From NCBI GenBank assembly GCA_023256115.1, contig JAGDWU010000043.1:978-10967 (forward strand): DNA of 9,990 nucleotides, given 5' to 3'. The translations under genes were made by a program, and so were the position numbers. How positions within the stretch are numbered: position 1 is the stretch's first letter; each line of letters starts with the position of its first letter. The notes below the pieces were generated by a model. That model ran no database searches, was not told where the DNA came from, and saw only the letters and a list, made by a program, of their open reading frames with translations. This document shows positions 1-6,625 of the stretch, in pieces. This DNA comes from Candidatus Aenigmatarchaeota archaeon (GTDB taxonomy: Archaea > Aenigmatarchaeota > Aenigmatarchaeia > CG10238-14 > SpSt-28).

Positions 1-309
1 AATCTCAACTATATCTTTAACATTTTTGTGAATTAATTCTTCAAAATTTTTTAAATTTCCTATTAATGGTTTTAAACTATCAATTTCTGTTATTTTTTCT
101 TTGCATATTTTCTCTAAATTTTCAATAGATTTTATCCTTTCTGTTAGCAATATTATTTTTTCTTCTATATTACGAACCTTGTTTTCTATAATTTTCCTTT
201 GTTTTATTTTTTCTTCTAATATTTTTTCCCAATTAAGTTCTGTTTTCTCTCTATTTTCTTTTACATTTTTTTCTTCTCTTTTCTCTTTTTTAAATATGTT
301 AAATATCAT
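1..309 (-). CDS. Coiled-coil protein, N-terminal part (runs off left edge)
   Basis: I read an open frame of 103 codons from an ATG at 309 down to base 1 with no stop, so the C-terminus lies outside the window. It begins MIFNIFKKEKREEKN, a short hydrophobic patch followed by a basic/acidic stretch. From about residue 25 to 100 it is almost entirely Glu, Lys, Ile and Leu with heptad-like spacing, which predicts a long coiled coil. I see no signal peptide or transmembrane segment, so it is probably cytoplasmic, perhaps touching the membrane through its first residues. Its ATG overlaps the TGA of the upstream 306-779 gene as ATGA, so translation is probably coupled. I do not recognise the family. 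Archaellum accessory coiled-coil proteins (FlaC/D/E type) are a possible analogue, but none of their signature residues is visible in this fragment. Confidence 0.75.
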   Translation of the reverse strand, partial: MIFNIFKKEKREEKNVKENREKTELNWEKILEEKIKQRKIIENKVRNIEEKIILLTERIKSIENLEKICKEKITEIDSLKPLIGNLKNFEELIHKNVKDIVEI

Positions 310-779
310 ATCAGTTCAACAATTTTTTTCAATGATATTTCTATTTTGTCAATTCTTTCTTCTAAATTTTTAAATGCTTCTGTAGCTTTATACATTTTGT
401 TAATTTCATCTTTCATCTTTTCTAGTTCGGAGTTTATCTGATTAATTTTTTCCTCGTTTTTTAAATCCATCTCCTTTAGCAAATCGCTCAACTCACCTTT
501 TGTAAATTGGCCAATGTTATTAATTCTTTGCATTAGCTCTTCGATCTCAACTCTCCAATGATTTACAAAAGTATTCAATTCGTTCTTTAGATTATTAACA
601 TCATTTTCTAAACTTGCAAACTTTTCTTCTAGCGTTTTAATTTTGTTTTCAAAATTCACTAAGCTTTTTGTTATTTCATTTATAGATTTAGAAATTTTAT
701 CAATATCTAATTTCTCTATTTTATCAATAATTTCAATAACTTTTTCGCTTGCTTGGATTATAAGCTCTTCCTTATTCAT
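306..779 (-). CDS. Coiled-coil protein of unknown function
   Basis: This is a 157-residue protein read leftwards from ATG 779. Residues about 8-70 and 105-155 are two charged, heptad-like helical stretches rich in Lys, Glu, Ile, Leu and Asn. Between them lies a short less regular segment with the only tryptophan (W75) and a Gly-Gln-Phe turn near 90-92. There are no cysteines, signal peptide or membrane helix, so it is probably a soluble rod-like dimer or oligomer. It starts 6 nt after the stop of the winged-helix regulator gene (786-1169) and overlaps the next gene by 4 nt, so the three are surely one operon. All three contain coiled coils, which suggests that the products may assemble together. 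This is inference from composition and linkage; I do not recognise a named family. Confidence 0.8.
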   Translation of the reverse strand: MNKEELIIQASEKVIEIIDKIEKLDIDKISKSINEITKSLVNFENKIKTLEEKFASLENDVNNLKNELNTFVNHWRVEIEELMQRINNIGQFTKGELSDLLKEMDLKNEEKINQINSELEKMKDEINKMYKATEAFKNLEERIDKIEISLKKIVELI

Positions 780-785
780 AAATTA

Positions 786-1169
786 CTAAGGAAGATAATA
801 CAGTTTTTTCTTCCCCTCATATTTGCTTTTTACAATTCCGCTCTGCTCCATTTCAACTAAGTATTCAACTACTCTAGTTCTAGATAGGCCAATAATTTTT
901 GCTATATCTTGAGCGCTTAAAAATGGATTTCTTTTTAAAATTGTTTTAATTAATTCTTTTGTTCTTTCTGAGAGGGGCATTGGTAATTCTTCGACTTTTA
1001 ACTTAGATTTTATTAGCTCAAGTTCTGTTTTTAGTTCTTGTACCATTCTTTCTATAGAAGTAATTTTCTCCATTAATCTGGACAATAAAGCATAAGTATT
1101 ATCCATTTTCTGATTTAAAAATGTAATTGCAAGCAATTCACTATCTTTGCTTTTCTTTTCAAATATCAT
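786..1169 (-). CDS. Coiled-coil plus winged-helix DNA-binding protein
   Basis: This is a 127-residue probable transcription regulator. Residues about 12-58 form a coiled coil expected to mediate dimerisation. After a proline-containing linker (ELPMPLSERT, 61-70), residues 71-127 form a winged helix-turn-helix of the MarR/ArsR-like fold. It has a first helix (KELIKTILKR), an HTH with the turn at LSAQDIAKIIGLSRTRV (84-100), a recognition helix near 96-108, and a basic wing with a beta hairpin KYEGKKKLYYL (116-126). No effector domain or cysteine sensor is visible. It is the first gene of the leftward operon and sits back to back with the pilin cluster at 1363. TGTCGA-type inverted repeats lie just upstream of its start, as expected for an autoregulator that could also control the divergent pilin genes. 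The fold is fairly sure; the target genes are inferred. Confidence 0.85.
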   Translation of the reverse strand: MIFEKKSKDSELLAITFLNQKMDNTYALLSRLMEKITSIERMVQELKTELELIKSKLKVEELPMPLSERTKELIKTILKRNPFLSAQDIAKIIGLSRTRVVEYLVEMEQSGIVKSKYEGKKKLYYLP

Positions 1170-1178
1170 AACTATATT

Positions 1179-1205
1179 TGTCGATTTTTTTGAGTTTTTT
1201 CGACA
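1179..1205. promoter_or_regulatory. Inverted repeat TGTCGA...TCGACA, candidate operator
   Basis: TGTCGA at 1179-1184 and its exact complement TCGACA at 1200-1205 are separated by a T-rich 15-nt spacer. The match extends two more AT bases outward after one mismatch. The dyad lies 10-36 nt upstream of the start codon of the winged-helix gene read leftwards, near where its transcript should begin, which fits an autorepressor site. C and G are scarce in this spacer, so repeated CG-containing hexamers stand out. Binding by the neighbouring regulator is inferred. Confidence 0.45.
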
Positions 1206-1213
1206 TATGGCAT

Positions 1214-1236
1214 AATTATTATTTTTTTTAATAATT
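1214..1236. repeat. AT-rich perfect inverted repeat
   Basis: AATTATTA at 1214-1221 is the exact reverse complement of TAATAATT at 1229-1236, with a loop of seven T residues. It sits in the divergent spacer between the regulator operon and the pilin operon. It could be part of the leftward promoter (the minus-strand copy of this A/T block resembles a TATA region), a weak hairpin in a leader, or chance in such AT-rich DNA. Confidence 0.35.
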
Positions 1237-1280
1237 GTTAAGCAACTTTTCTGTGTATAAATTAATAAAAAACTTACTAA

Positions 1281-1287
1281 GTCGACA
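1281..1287. promoter_or_regulatory. Third TCGACA motif (GTCGACA), candidate operator
   Basis: GTCGACA repeats the TCGACAT seen at 1200-1206, continuing with a shared T at 1288, and contains the palindrome GTCGAC. It lies about 10 nt upstream of the candidate TATA element of the rightward pilin operon, overlapping where the BRE would be. A factor bound here could affect pilin transcription. Assignment to the divergently encoded winged-helix protein is inference. Confidence 0.35.
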
Positions 1288-1295
1288 TTCCAAAA

Positions 1296-1304
1296 TTTAA
1301 ATTA
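1296..1304 (+). promoter_or_regulatory. Candidate TATA element for the pilin operon
   Basis: TTTAAATTA at 1296-1304 is the most TATA-like element upstream of the first pilin gene. A start about 25 nt downstream would fall near 1326 and leave a leader of about 35 nt. The whole region is A/T-rich, so the specific position is weakly supported. No Shine-Dalgarno sequence precedes the ATG at 1363. Confidence 0.3.
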
Positions 1305-1362
1305 AAATTTTGAGTAAAACTGAAAAGAAAAGAATATGATAATTTGATTTTTTAACTACATT

Positions 1363-1746
1363 ATGAAGCTTCAAGTTTCGTTGGAATACATTTTGGTAAC
1401 ATCATTCTTTATTTCTATAGTTCTCTCAGCTTTTGTTTTTTTATATCATCAATATTATTCTTCGCAATCTGAATATTATAGTGCAGTAATCGAAAAAAAT
1501 ATAAAAGAAATTTCTGATTTGGCAGAAATAATATATATTCAAGGGCAACCAGCAAAAATTACTTTAGAGTTAAATTTTCCAAAACTAACAAAAATAAAAT
1601 GTGAAAATGATACTATATATTACGAATATGAAAATGTAAAAAATTTCATTAAAGGTAATTATATTGCTGTTTGCAATTTAAACTTAGTTGCAATTCAAAA
1701 AATTATAATAGAATCGAAAGAGAATTATGTTGAAATTAAAATTTAA
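1363..1746 (+). CDS. Class III signal-peptide pilin-like protein (first of three)
   Basis: This is a 127-residue archaeal type IV pilin-like protein. The N-terminus MKLQVSLEYILV carries the class III motif QxSxEY, with Q4 as +1 and E8 as +5, followed by a hydrophobic helix to about residue 29. Prepilin peptidase of the EppA/PibD type would cut before Q4, leaving the helix for assembly into a filament; the -1 residue is Leu rather than the usual Gly or Ala. The segment YIQGQPAKITLELNFP (58-73) resembles the conserved Tyr-x-x-Gly ... hydrophobic ... Pro block of archaeal class III pilin-like proteins. Two cysteines (C80, C104) could form a disulfide outside the membrane. It heads the five-gene surface cluster and overlaps the next gene by 20 nt. 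Whether it is a main or minor pilin cannot be told from the sequence. Confidence 0.88.
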   Translation: MKLQVSLEYILVTSFFISIVLSAFVFLYHQYYSSQSEYYSAVIEKNIKEISDLAEIIYIQGQPAKITLELNFPKLTKIKCENDTIYYEYENVKNFIKGNYIAVCNLNLVAIQKIIIESKENYVEIKI

Positions 1747-2110
1747 ATTACAAGCAACATTTGAAGCTTTGTTAATAATAACATTTTTATCAACATTTTT
1801 TATTTTAGTTTTTTACTCTTTTTTAGAATACAAAAGAGAAATTGAAAAAAATTATGAAGATCAAGCTTACTATGATTTATGCTATAAAATTTCGGATTAT
1901 TTTTCATTTATAAGTAAATTAAATAGTAATTTAACCGATTCTTTAATTTTAGATTTAGATTCTAAAATTGAAATTAAAAATTATACTGTTAATATAATTA
2001 CAAAAAATAAAAATTATACTTGCAGCACTTCAATAGAAAAAATAAACGGAATATTAGCTAAAGGGAAAAATAAAATTATAAAAATAAATAATGAAATTTA
2101 TGTTTCTTAA
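1727..2110 (+). CDS. Class III signal-peptide pilin-like protein (second of three)
   Basis: This is a 127-residue protein with a lysine-rich n-region, MLKLKFKL, then QATFEALLIITF. Q9 would be +1, T11 +3 and E13 +5, a conservative variant of QxSxE, followed by a membrane helix to about residue 33. The mature part has the arrangement known from archaeal pilin-like proteins: an amphipathic stretch, a NYTVNI strand (85-90), a cysteine strand, then ING (106-108) and a terminal NNEIYV strand (121-126). C52 and C99 may pair. The ATG at 1727 lies inside the previous gene (20-nt overlap); the TTG at 1730 is an alternative giving nearly the same n-region. It is probably co-transcribed with, and a partner of, the other two small pilins. 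The exact role (structural or tip) is unknown. Confidence 0.85.
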   Translation: MLKLKFKLQATFEALLIITFLSTFFILVFYSFLEYKREIEKNYEDQAYYDLCYKISDYFSFISKLNSNLTDSLILDLDSKIEIKNYTVNIITKNKNYTCSTSIEKINGILAKGKNKIIKINNEIYVS

Positions 2111-2573
2111 ATCTCAAATAAGCTTATTTGAATTTTTAATTGTTTCTGTTGTCGCTTTAATATTACTTATTTTCACTTTTTTAATTCAAATTCAAAAAGA
2201 AAAGGAAATTTACAATACTTTTATAATTTATTCAATTCAAAACAATTTAAACAAAATATCAACATTTTTAAATTTTGAAGGGATTCCAAAATATTGGAGT
2301 TGTGAAAATTTTACTAGAATCGGTTTTTTAAATGATGAATATTTAAATTTAACAAAATTATCATTTTTAAATTCTTGCTATGAAAAAATTAGAATAAGAG
2401 AAGAAATTGAAAATGAATTTTGTATTAGTTTAACTTCTTTTCAAATAAATTATTCATATGGAAATTGCAATTTTTCTGAAGCAACAATAATTATGAATCA
2501 AAAAAGAATAGTCCCTTTAAAAATTAATTTTTCTGAAGCAGCAATAGTAAAAATAATTGTTTGGAAAAAATGA
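2091..2573 (+). CDS. Pilin-like protein with shifted class III motif (third of three)
   Basis: This is a 160-residue protein with N-terminus MKFMFLKSQISLFEFLIV and a membrane helix to about residue 33. The QISL block resembles class III signals, but the acidic residue E14 is +6 from Q9 rather than +5, as if one residue had been inserted. The ectodomain shows the pattern FEGIPKYWS (62-70), FTRIGFL (74-80) and LNLTKLSFL (85-93), which resembles a Gly-x-Pro-x-x-Trp ... Ile-Gly ... Leu-Thr-Lys block that I recall from pilin-like proteins of this type. Four cysteines (C71, C96, C111, C126) could make two disulfides. The ATG at 2091 overlaps the previous gene by 20 nt; the ATG at 2100 (11-nt overlap) is equally possible and would give a shorter n-region. 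Its stop overlaps the next start as ATGA. Confidence 0.82.
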   Translation: MKFMFLKSQISLFEFLIVSVVALILLIFTFLIQIQKEKEIYNTFIIYSIQNNLNKISTFLNFEGIPKYWSCENFTRIGFLNDEYLNLTKLSFLNSCYEKIRIREEIENEFCISLTSFQINYSYGNCNFSEATIIMNQKRIVPLKINFSEAAIVKIIVWKK

Positions 2574-4528
2574 AATCTATTGCAATAACTATTGATTTAA
2601 TATTGGTTTTTATTGTTTTTCTTATTTTTTTGAACATTTTTTATATTTATTTTTCTCCACCATTAAAAATTAGCGAATATATTAAAGAACAAAGAACCGC
2701 ACAAGACATTTTAATTTCCTTAGATAAAGTTAAAACTTATGAAATAAGAAATGCTCAAGAAATATTAGACTTGTGCAAACAAAAATTAAAACAAGAAGAA
2801 GAAATTTATTTTGAAGAGTTATTAAATAAAAGTGTATTAGAAACTTTTATTACATTATATGCTTCAAATTGTGTTGAAGAATCAAAAATGATAATAAAAA
2901 ATTTTACTATTTTTGATGGTTTTGATATTATTATTAGCAATGCAACACATTCAGAATCTTTATTTAATAAATCGCTAAAAAATTTTACAGTTGCTTCAAG
3001 AAGCTTTGTTTCTGGTTTTGAGCTTGGAAAACCTGTTAGAGGATATGTTGCAAGGGCTTGGTTAAGTAGCTATAAAAAGAATACAACTCTTATTTACCAT
3101 GTTTTACCAAGTGGCTCTGGTTGGAAGCAAATTGGAATACCAAATATTGGAGTTGTTGGCGGACCACTTGAACTTAAAAAAATATTTGAAATTCCACAAG
3201 GAGAAATTTTGAATGGAATTCTTTATGTTTCATTACATGTTGGAAATATTCAAACCGAAACTGCATTATTTCAAGAAATTTCAATTAATGGAGTAAACAT
3301 AAGAAATAAAGTTTTAGATAATTTGGTTTATTCACAATGCATTGGAACAACAGAAATTAATTGTGCTATTTATAGCATAGTTAATATAACAGATTTACTA
3401 AGAAACGGGAAAAATGAGCTATATATAAAAATTGGAGCTCCTCAAGATTATCATTCGCACACTCATCCTGGGTTTAAAATAAGTGTTGAAATGAAAATTC
3501 CTGAAAGATTTCATTTTTATAACAAAACATTTTTAAAAAGAATTTATTTTGATAATGTAACAGGAAGAAGCGGAGTTTGGACAACATTATCTTTTTACAT
3601 TCCAGAAAATGCAAACTTTTATAATGCATCATTAAATCTAAAATTATTAAATGTCGAAGACACATTTTATTATACTTTAAACACTTCTGACATTTTAATA
3701 TTTCTAAATTCAGAAAATCCAATTTTTAAAGATGGTTCTGATGATTTTAGTCAATCTTATCCTTTTCCCTATTGTAAAAGCTATAGATATTTTTATTGCG
3801 TTCGAGATATAAAAGCAACAAAAGATATTGAATTAAAATTAAATTTAACAAATTATACAAAAAAAGGGTCAAATGTTTTATCAATATACGTTAATAGCTT
3901 TGGAGATTATCATTTTGGTAAAGATTATGCTCAAATTTTTAGCGATTTCCAAAACTTTTCATATGTTGAGGTTTATTATACAATTGATAAACCTTTATTA
4001 GATTATGGCGAAATCGAAATTGCAAAAGAAGAATTTTTTGGTAGAAAATTAGCTGAAAATCCAAAAAATTATACATTTTTTGCCAATAAGAGTTATGTAG
4101 AAACATTTGTTAATGTTGCGCAAGGTTTTAGTGCATTAATTAATGCAACGCTTAAAAACATATTTTCAACAACATTTTTTATTTCTCCTTCACTAAGAGC
4201 AACTCCAAATCAAATTTATTTACCTGTTAGTTTAATTTTGGAAAAAATGAATAATACAATAATACTAACAGATTTTCAACCTAGCGGAATAATAAGTCCA
4301 TATAATTACTTTTTAAATTACACAACATTTGAATATCATTATAAAGTTAAAGGAATTGTTGGTTATGGAAAAGTTTTTGAAAATTTAGAAGATGCAATTA
4401 ATGATGCGATAAATAGATTATTAGCTCAAGTCGGAAATGATGTAATTGGAGAAATAGAAATAGATTCAAAAAGCGTTTATGGGTTAAGATGGTTATTTGG
4501 ACCAATTGAAATTAAAATAGTAATATGA
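2570..4528 (+). CDS. Large membrane-anchored extracytoplasmic protein of the pilin cluster
   Basis: I place the start at ATG 2570 because it forms an ATGA overlap with the previous stop, rather than at TTG 2561; this gives 652 residues. The N-terminus MKSIAITIDLILVF leads into a helix to about residue 28. AITID has Thr at +3 and Asp at +5 if A5 is +1, so it may be a degenerate pilin-type signal. Residues 30-110 are helical and charged; residues about 150-650 look beta-rich. I count 19 Asn-x-Ser/Thr sequons and six cysteines (69, 101, 257, 265, 402, 410). An HSHTH stretch (295-299) could bind metal, and the tail WLFGPIEIKIVI is strongly beta-like. No catalytic motif is recognised. By position and architecture it may be a large tip or minor pilin, or an adhesin; this is inference. 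It overlaps the next gene by 4 nt. Confidence 0.8.
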   Translation: MKSIAITIDLILVFIVFLIFLNIFYIYFSPPLKISEYIKEQRTAQDILISLDKVKTYEIRNAQEILDLCKQKLKQEEEIYFEELLNKSVLETFITLYASNCVEESKMIIKNFTIFDGFDIIISNATHSESLFNKSLKNFTVASRSFVSGFELGKPVRGYVARAWLSSYKKNTTLIYHVLPSGSGWKQIGIPNIGVVGGPLELKKIFEIPQGEILNGILYVSLHVGNIQTETALFQEISINGVNIRNKVLDNLVYSQCIGTTEINCAIYSIVNITDLLRNGKNELYIKIGAPQDYHSHTHPGFKISVEMKIPERFHFYNKTFLKRIYFDNVTGRSGVWTTLSFYIPENANFYNASLNLKLLNVEDTFYYTLNTSDILIFLNSENPIFKDGSDDFSQSYPFPYCKSYRYFYCVRDIKATKDIELKLNLTNYTKKGSNVLSIYVNSFGDYHFGKDYAQIFSDFQNFSYVEVYYTIDKPLLDYGEIEIAKEEFFGRKLAENPKNYTFFANKSYVETFVNVAQGFSALINATLKNIFSTTFFISPSLRATPNQIYLPVSLILEKMNNTIILTDFQPSGIISPYNYFLNYTTFEYHYKVKGIVGYGKVFENLEDAINDAINRLLAQVGNDVIGEIEIDSKSVYGLRWLFGPIEIKIVI

Positions 4529-5763
4529 AAGCATTTACATTTTCTTTAATATTTTTAGTTTTAATTTCCATGATATTTTTACTTTTATATTTTTCTCATC
4601 AATTCGAATTTTCTTATGTTGAAGAAAAAAGAAAACAATTTGAAATATTAGAATTGGAAAGATTTTTAAATTTTGTTAGGAGCGATTTTGAAAACTTTTT
4701 AGAAATTTCTATTGCAAGAGCATTATCATCTATTATAAGTTATGAAATTGAAAATGGAAAATTTATAGATGATGTAAATTTGAGAATTAATGAATTGTTT
4801 TTTAACGCATCTTTATTTTCAAATTCTTCAAGCTTAATGCAAGATTCAAATTTTAATTATTATTTAAAAAGAATTAATTTGGTTTATCCTAAGATAAATG
4901 TAAAAATTAATAGCTCAAATATAACATTAAAACATTTTGATTCTTTTACAATAATAATTTTAATAAACATTTCTATTCAAGTTGAGAGAGACGAAACTTC
5001 TTTACAAAAATATTTTGAAATAAAGAAAAAGTTAAAAATAATAGGATTTGAAGATCCTTGGTATGTAATTAATACTTTTGGAAAAGCTTCAAATCAAATT
5101 TTATTTTATCCTTATCTTATTAATAATTTTACAAAGTTAATTTTAATTGGCAATGGTAATGGAAGTGTAATAATTGGGAAATCTTTTGTTAGCAATGATG
5201 CAAATCAAATTATTAATTTAGCAAATAAAAACGAATATATTTTAGTAACAAATTCAACTAGAAACATTCAAAGTGTTGTAAACAATTTTAAAGGATTAAT
5301 TTTAAATTATCAACCTGAAATAAACGTAAATGTTCCTTATTTAATTAATTCGAGCGCAACAACACTCGTTCCAAACAATACTTTAATTTTGCTTTATCCA
5401 CAAAGAAATTTAGTCTATAACGTTGAAAACTTAGTCAAAAGCTTGCAAAATCAATATTGCTTTCCTAGCTTAGAAGGTGCAAGCTTTTTAGATAGATTAG
5501 AAGGTAGATTTTTTGTTTCAAATAAATTTGTTTTTGAAAATAATACAATTGGATTAGAATGCTTAATTAACAAAGATTATTTAATTCAGCAAGGAATTTT
5601 CGTGGATGAAACAAGAACTAATATTGATTATTTATATTTTTCAAATTTTTCGATTACATCATATAAAATTGCTGGATTTGAAAACTTTTATTTAGATGAT
5701 AGAATTACTATAAATAATTTAAATCATTTGCAATTTTATCAAGTTGAAAACTTAATAGAATAA
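4525..5763 (+). CDS. Membrane-anchored extracytoplasmic protein of the pilin cluster
   Basis: This is a 412-residue protein starting at ATG 4525, which overlaps the preceding TGA as ATGA. Residues about 4-23 (FTFSLIFLVLISMIFLLLYF) form one membrane helix without a class III Gln/Glu motif. A charged helical stem follows to about residue 90, as in pilin stalks. The outer part has mixed alpha/beta character, 12 Asn-x-Ser/Thr sequons and two cysteines (C312, C346). A GFEDPWYVINT segment (174-184) is the most distinctive motif and probably begins a folded domain. The C-terminus YQVENLIE has no second anchor. I do not recognise a named family. Its position last in the surface cluster, with the same anchored topology as the others, suggests a non-filament subunit or minor pilin of the same machine. 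Confidence 0.8.
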   Translation: MKAFTFSLIFLVLISMIFLLLYFSHQFEFSYVEEKRKQFEILELERFLNFVRSDFENFLEISIARALSSIISYEIENGKFIDDVNLRINELFFNASLFSNSSSLMQDSNFNYYLKRINLVYPKINVKINSSNITLKHFDSFTIIILINISIQVERDETSLQKYFEIKKKLKIIGFEDPWYVINTFGKASNQILFYPYLINNFTKLILIGNGNGSVIIGKSFVSNDANQIINLANKNEYILVTNSTRNIQSVVNNFKGLILNYQPEINVNVPYLINSSATTLVPNNTLILLYPQRNLVYNVENLVKSLQNQYCFPSLEGASFLDRLEGRFFVSNKFVFENNTIGLECLINKDYLIQQGIFVDETRTNIDYLYFSNFSITSYKIAGFENFYLDDRITINNLNHLQFYQVENLIE

Positions 5764-5765
5764 TT

Positions 5766-6578
5766 ATGAGTAAAGTACATTTTGGACCAGCTGGTATTCC
5801 TATTAGTGCTGAAAAAAGAGATACAATTTCTGGAATGAAAAAAGTTAAAGAGCTTGAATTAGATGCAATGGAAATAGAATTTGTTAGAAATATTTACTTA
5901 AATGAGCAAAGTGCAAAAGAAGTTAAAAAAGCGAATGAAGAGCTAAATTTAAAACTTTCTATTCATGCTCCATACTTTATTAATTTATTGAGCGAAAAAG
6001 AAAGTGTTGTCGAAAAATCAAAAAAGCTAATTTTGCAAAGTTTAAAAATTGCAGAAATTATAAATGCAAAATTTGTTGTTGTTCATGCTGCATACTATGG
6101 AAAATTAAGTAAAGAGGATGCATTCGAAAAAATGGTAAAAATAACAAAGGAAATCTTAAAAAAAGCTAATTTAAAAAATTCTGTTTTAGCATATGAAACA
6201 ATGGCAAAACAAAGTCAATTTGCAGATTTTGAAACGCTAGTAGAATTTTATAAAGAGATTAATCATCCAAATTTTAGTATTTGTGTAGATTTTGCGCATA
6301 TATTTGTTTTTAATGATGGGAAAATTGATTATAAAAAAATTTTTGATACATTAGAAAAACTAGGTATAAAAGAAGTTCATTCACATTTTTCAAATGTTAA
6401 ATTTAATTTAAAAACAAAAAAATTTCAAGATGTTCACGTTCCAATAAATTCACATCCAAGTTTTTATGAATTGGCAAAAGAATTGAAGAAAAGAGAATTT
6501 GAAATAACAATAATAAGTGAAAGCCCAATTTTAGAAAAAGATGCGATTAAAATGAAAAATATATTTATTTCCATTTAA
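5766..6578 (+). CDS. nfo: Endonuclease IV (AP endonuclease)
   Basis: This is a 270-residue TIM-barrel enzyme of the endonuclease IV family. The family cuts DNA 5' to abasic sites in base excision repair and uses a three-zinc cluster. Candidates for all nine metal ligands are visible in order: H67 (SIHAPY), H107 (VVHAAY), E144 (AYET), D175 and H178 (CVDFAH), H205 or H207 (VHSHFSN), D222 and H224 (DVHV), and E252 (SESP). The length matches the usual 270-285 residues. An opening FGPAGIP is typical of archaeal members. The ATG lies 2 nt after the stop of the last surface-protein gene, with no room for a promoter, so it should be co-transcribed with the pilin cluster. That coupling is unusual and may simply reflect genome compaction. 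Related sugar isomerase-like barrels are less likely given the complete ligand set. Confidence 0.93.
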   Translation: MSKVHFGPAGIPISAEKRDTISGMKKVKELELDAMEIEFVRNIYLNEQSAKEVKKANEELNLKLSIHAPYFINLLSEKESVVEKSKKLILQSLKIAEIINAKFVVVHAAYYGKLSKEDAFEKMVKITKEILKKANLKNSVLAYETMAKQSQFADFETLVEFYKEINHPNFSICVDFAHIFVFNDGKIDYKKIFDTLEKLGIKEVHSHFSNVKFNLKTKKFQDVHVPINSHPSFYELAKELKKREFEITIISESPILEKDAIKMKNIFISI

Positions 6579-6580
6579 AT

Positions 6581-6597
6581 AGAAAAGCTTTTAAATA
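6581..6597 (+). promoter_or_regulatory. Archaeal BRE/TATA promoter
   Basis: AGAAAAGCTTTTAAATA at 6581-6597 is a textbook archaeal promoter, with a purine-rich BRE (GAAAAG) followed by the TATA element CTTTTAAATA. Transcription should start about 25 nt downstream of the TATA centre, near 6618-6622. That leaves only a few bases before the ATG at 6626, so translation would be near-leaderless. A run of six T (6610-6615) just before the start could also terminate transcripts arriving from the nfo gene. It is the clearest promoter in the window and drives the 6626-8998 unit. Confidence 0.7.
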
Positions 6598-6625
6598 AAA
6601 ATAAAAATATTTTTTATAATTAAGT

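Noticed and set aside
101..373. Plus-strand frame of 90 codons opposite the left coiled-coil genes.
   Set aside because: Its Phe/Ser/Leu-rich product is the antisense shadow of Lys/Glu-rich coiled-coil coding sequence. The minus-strand frames have coupled starts and sensible composition.
3474..3722. Minus-strand frame of 82 codons inside the large surface-protein gene.
   Set aside because: It lies wholly within a well-supported gene on the other strand, has no separate promoter and no recognisable protein pattern.
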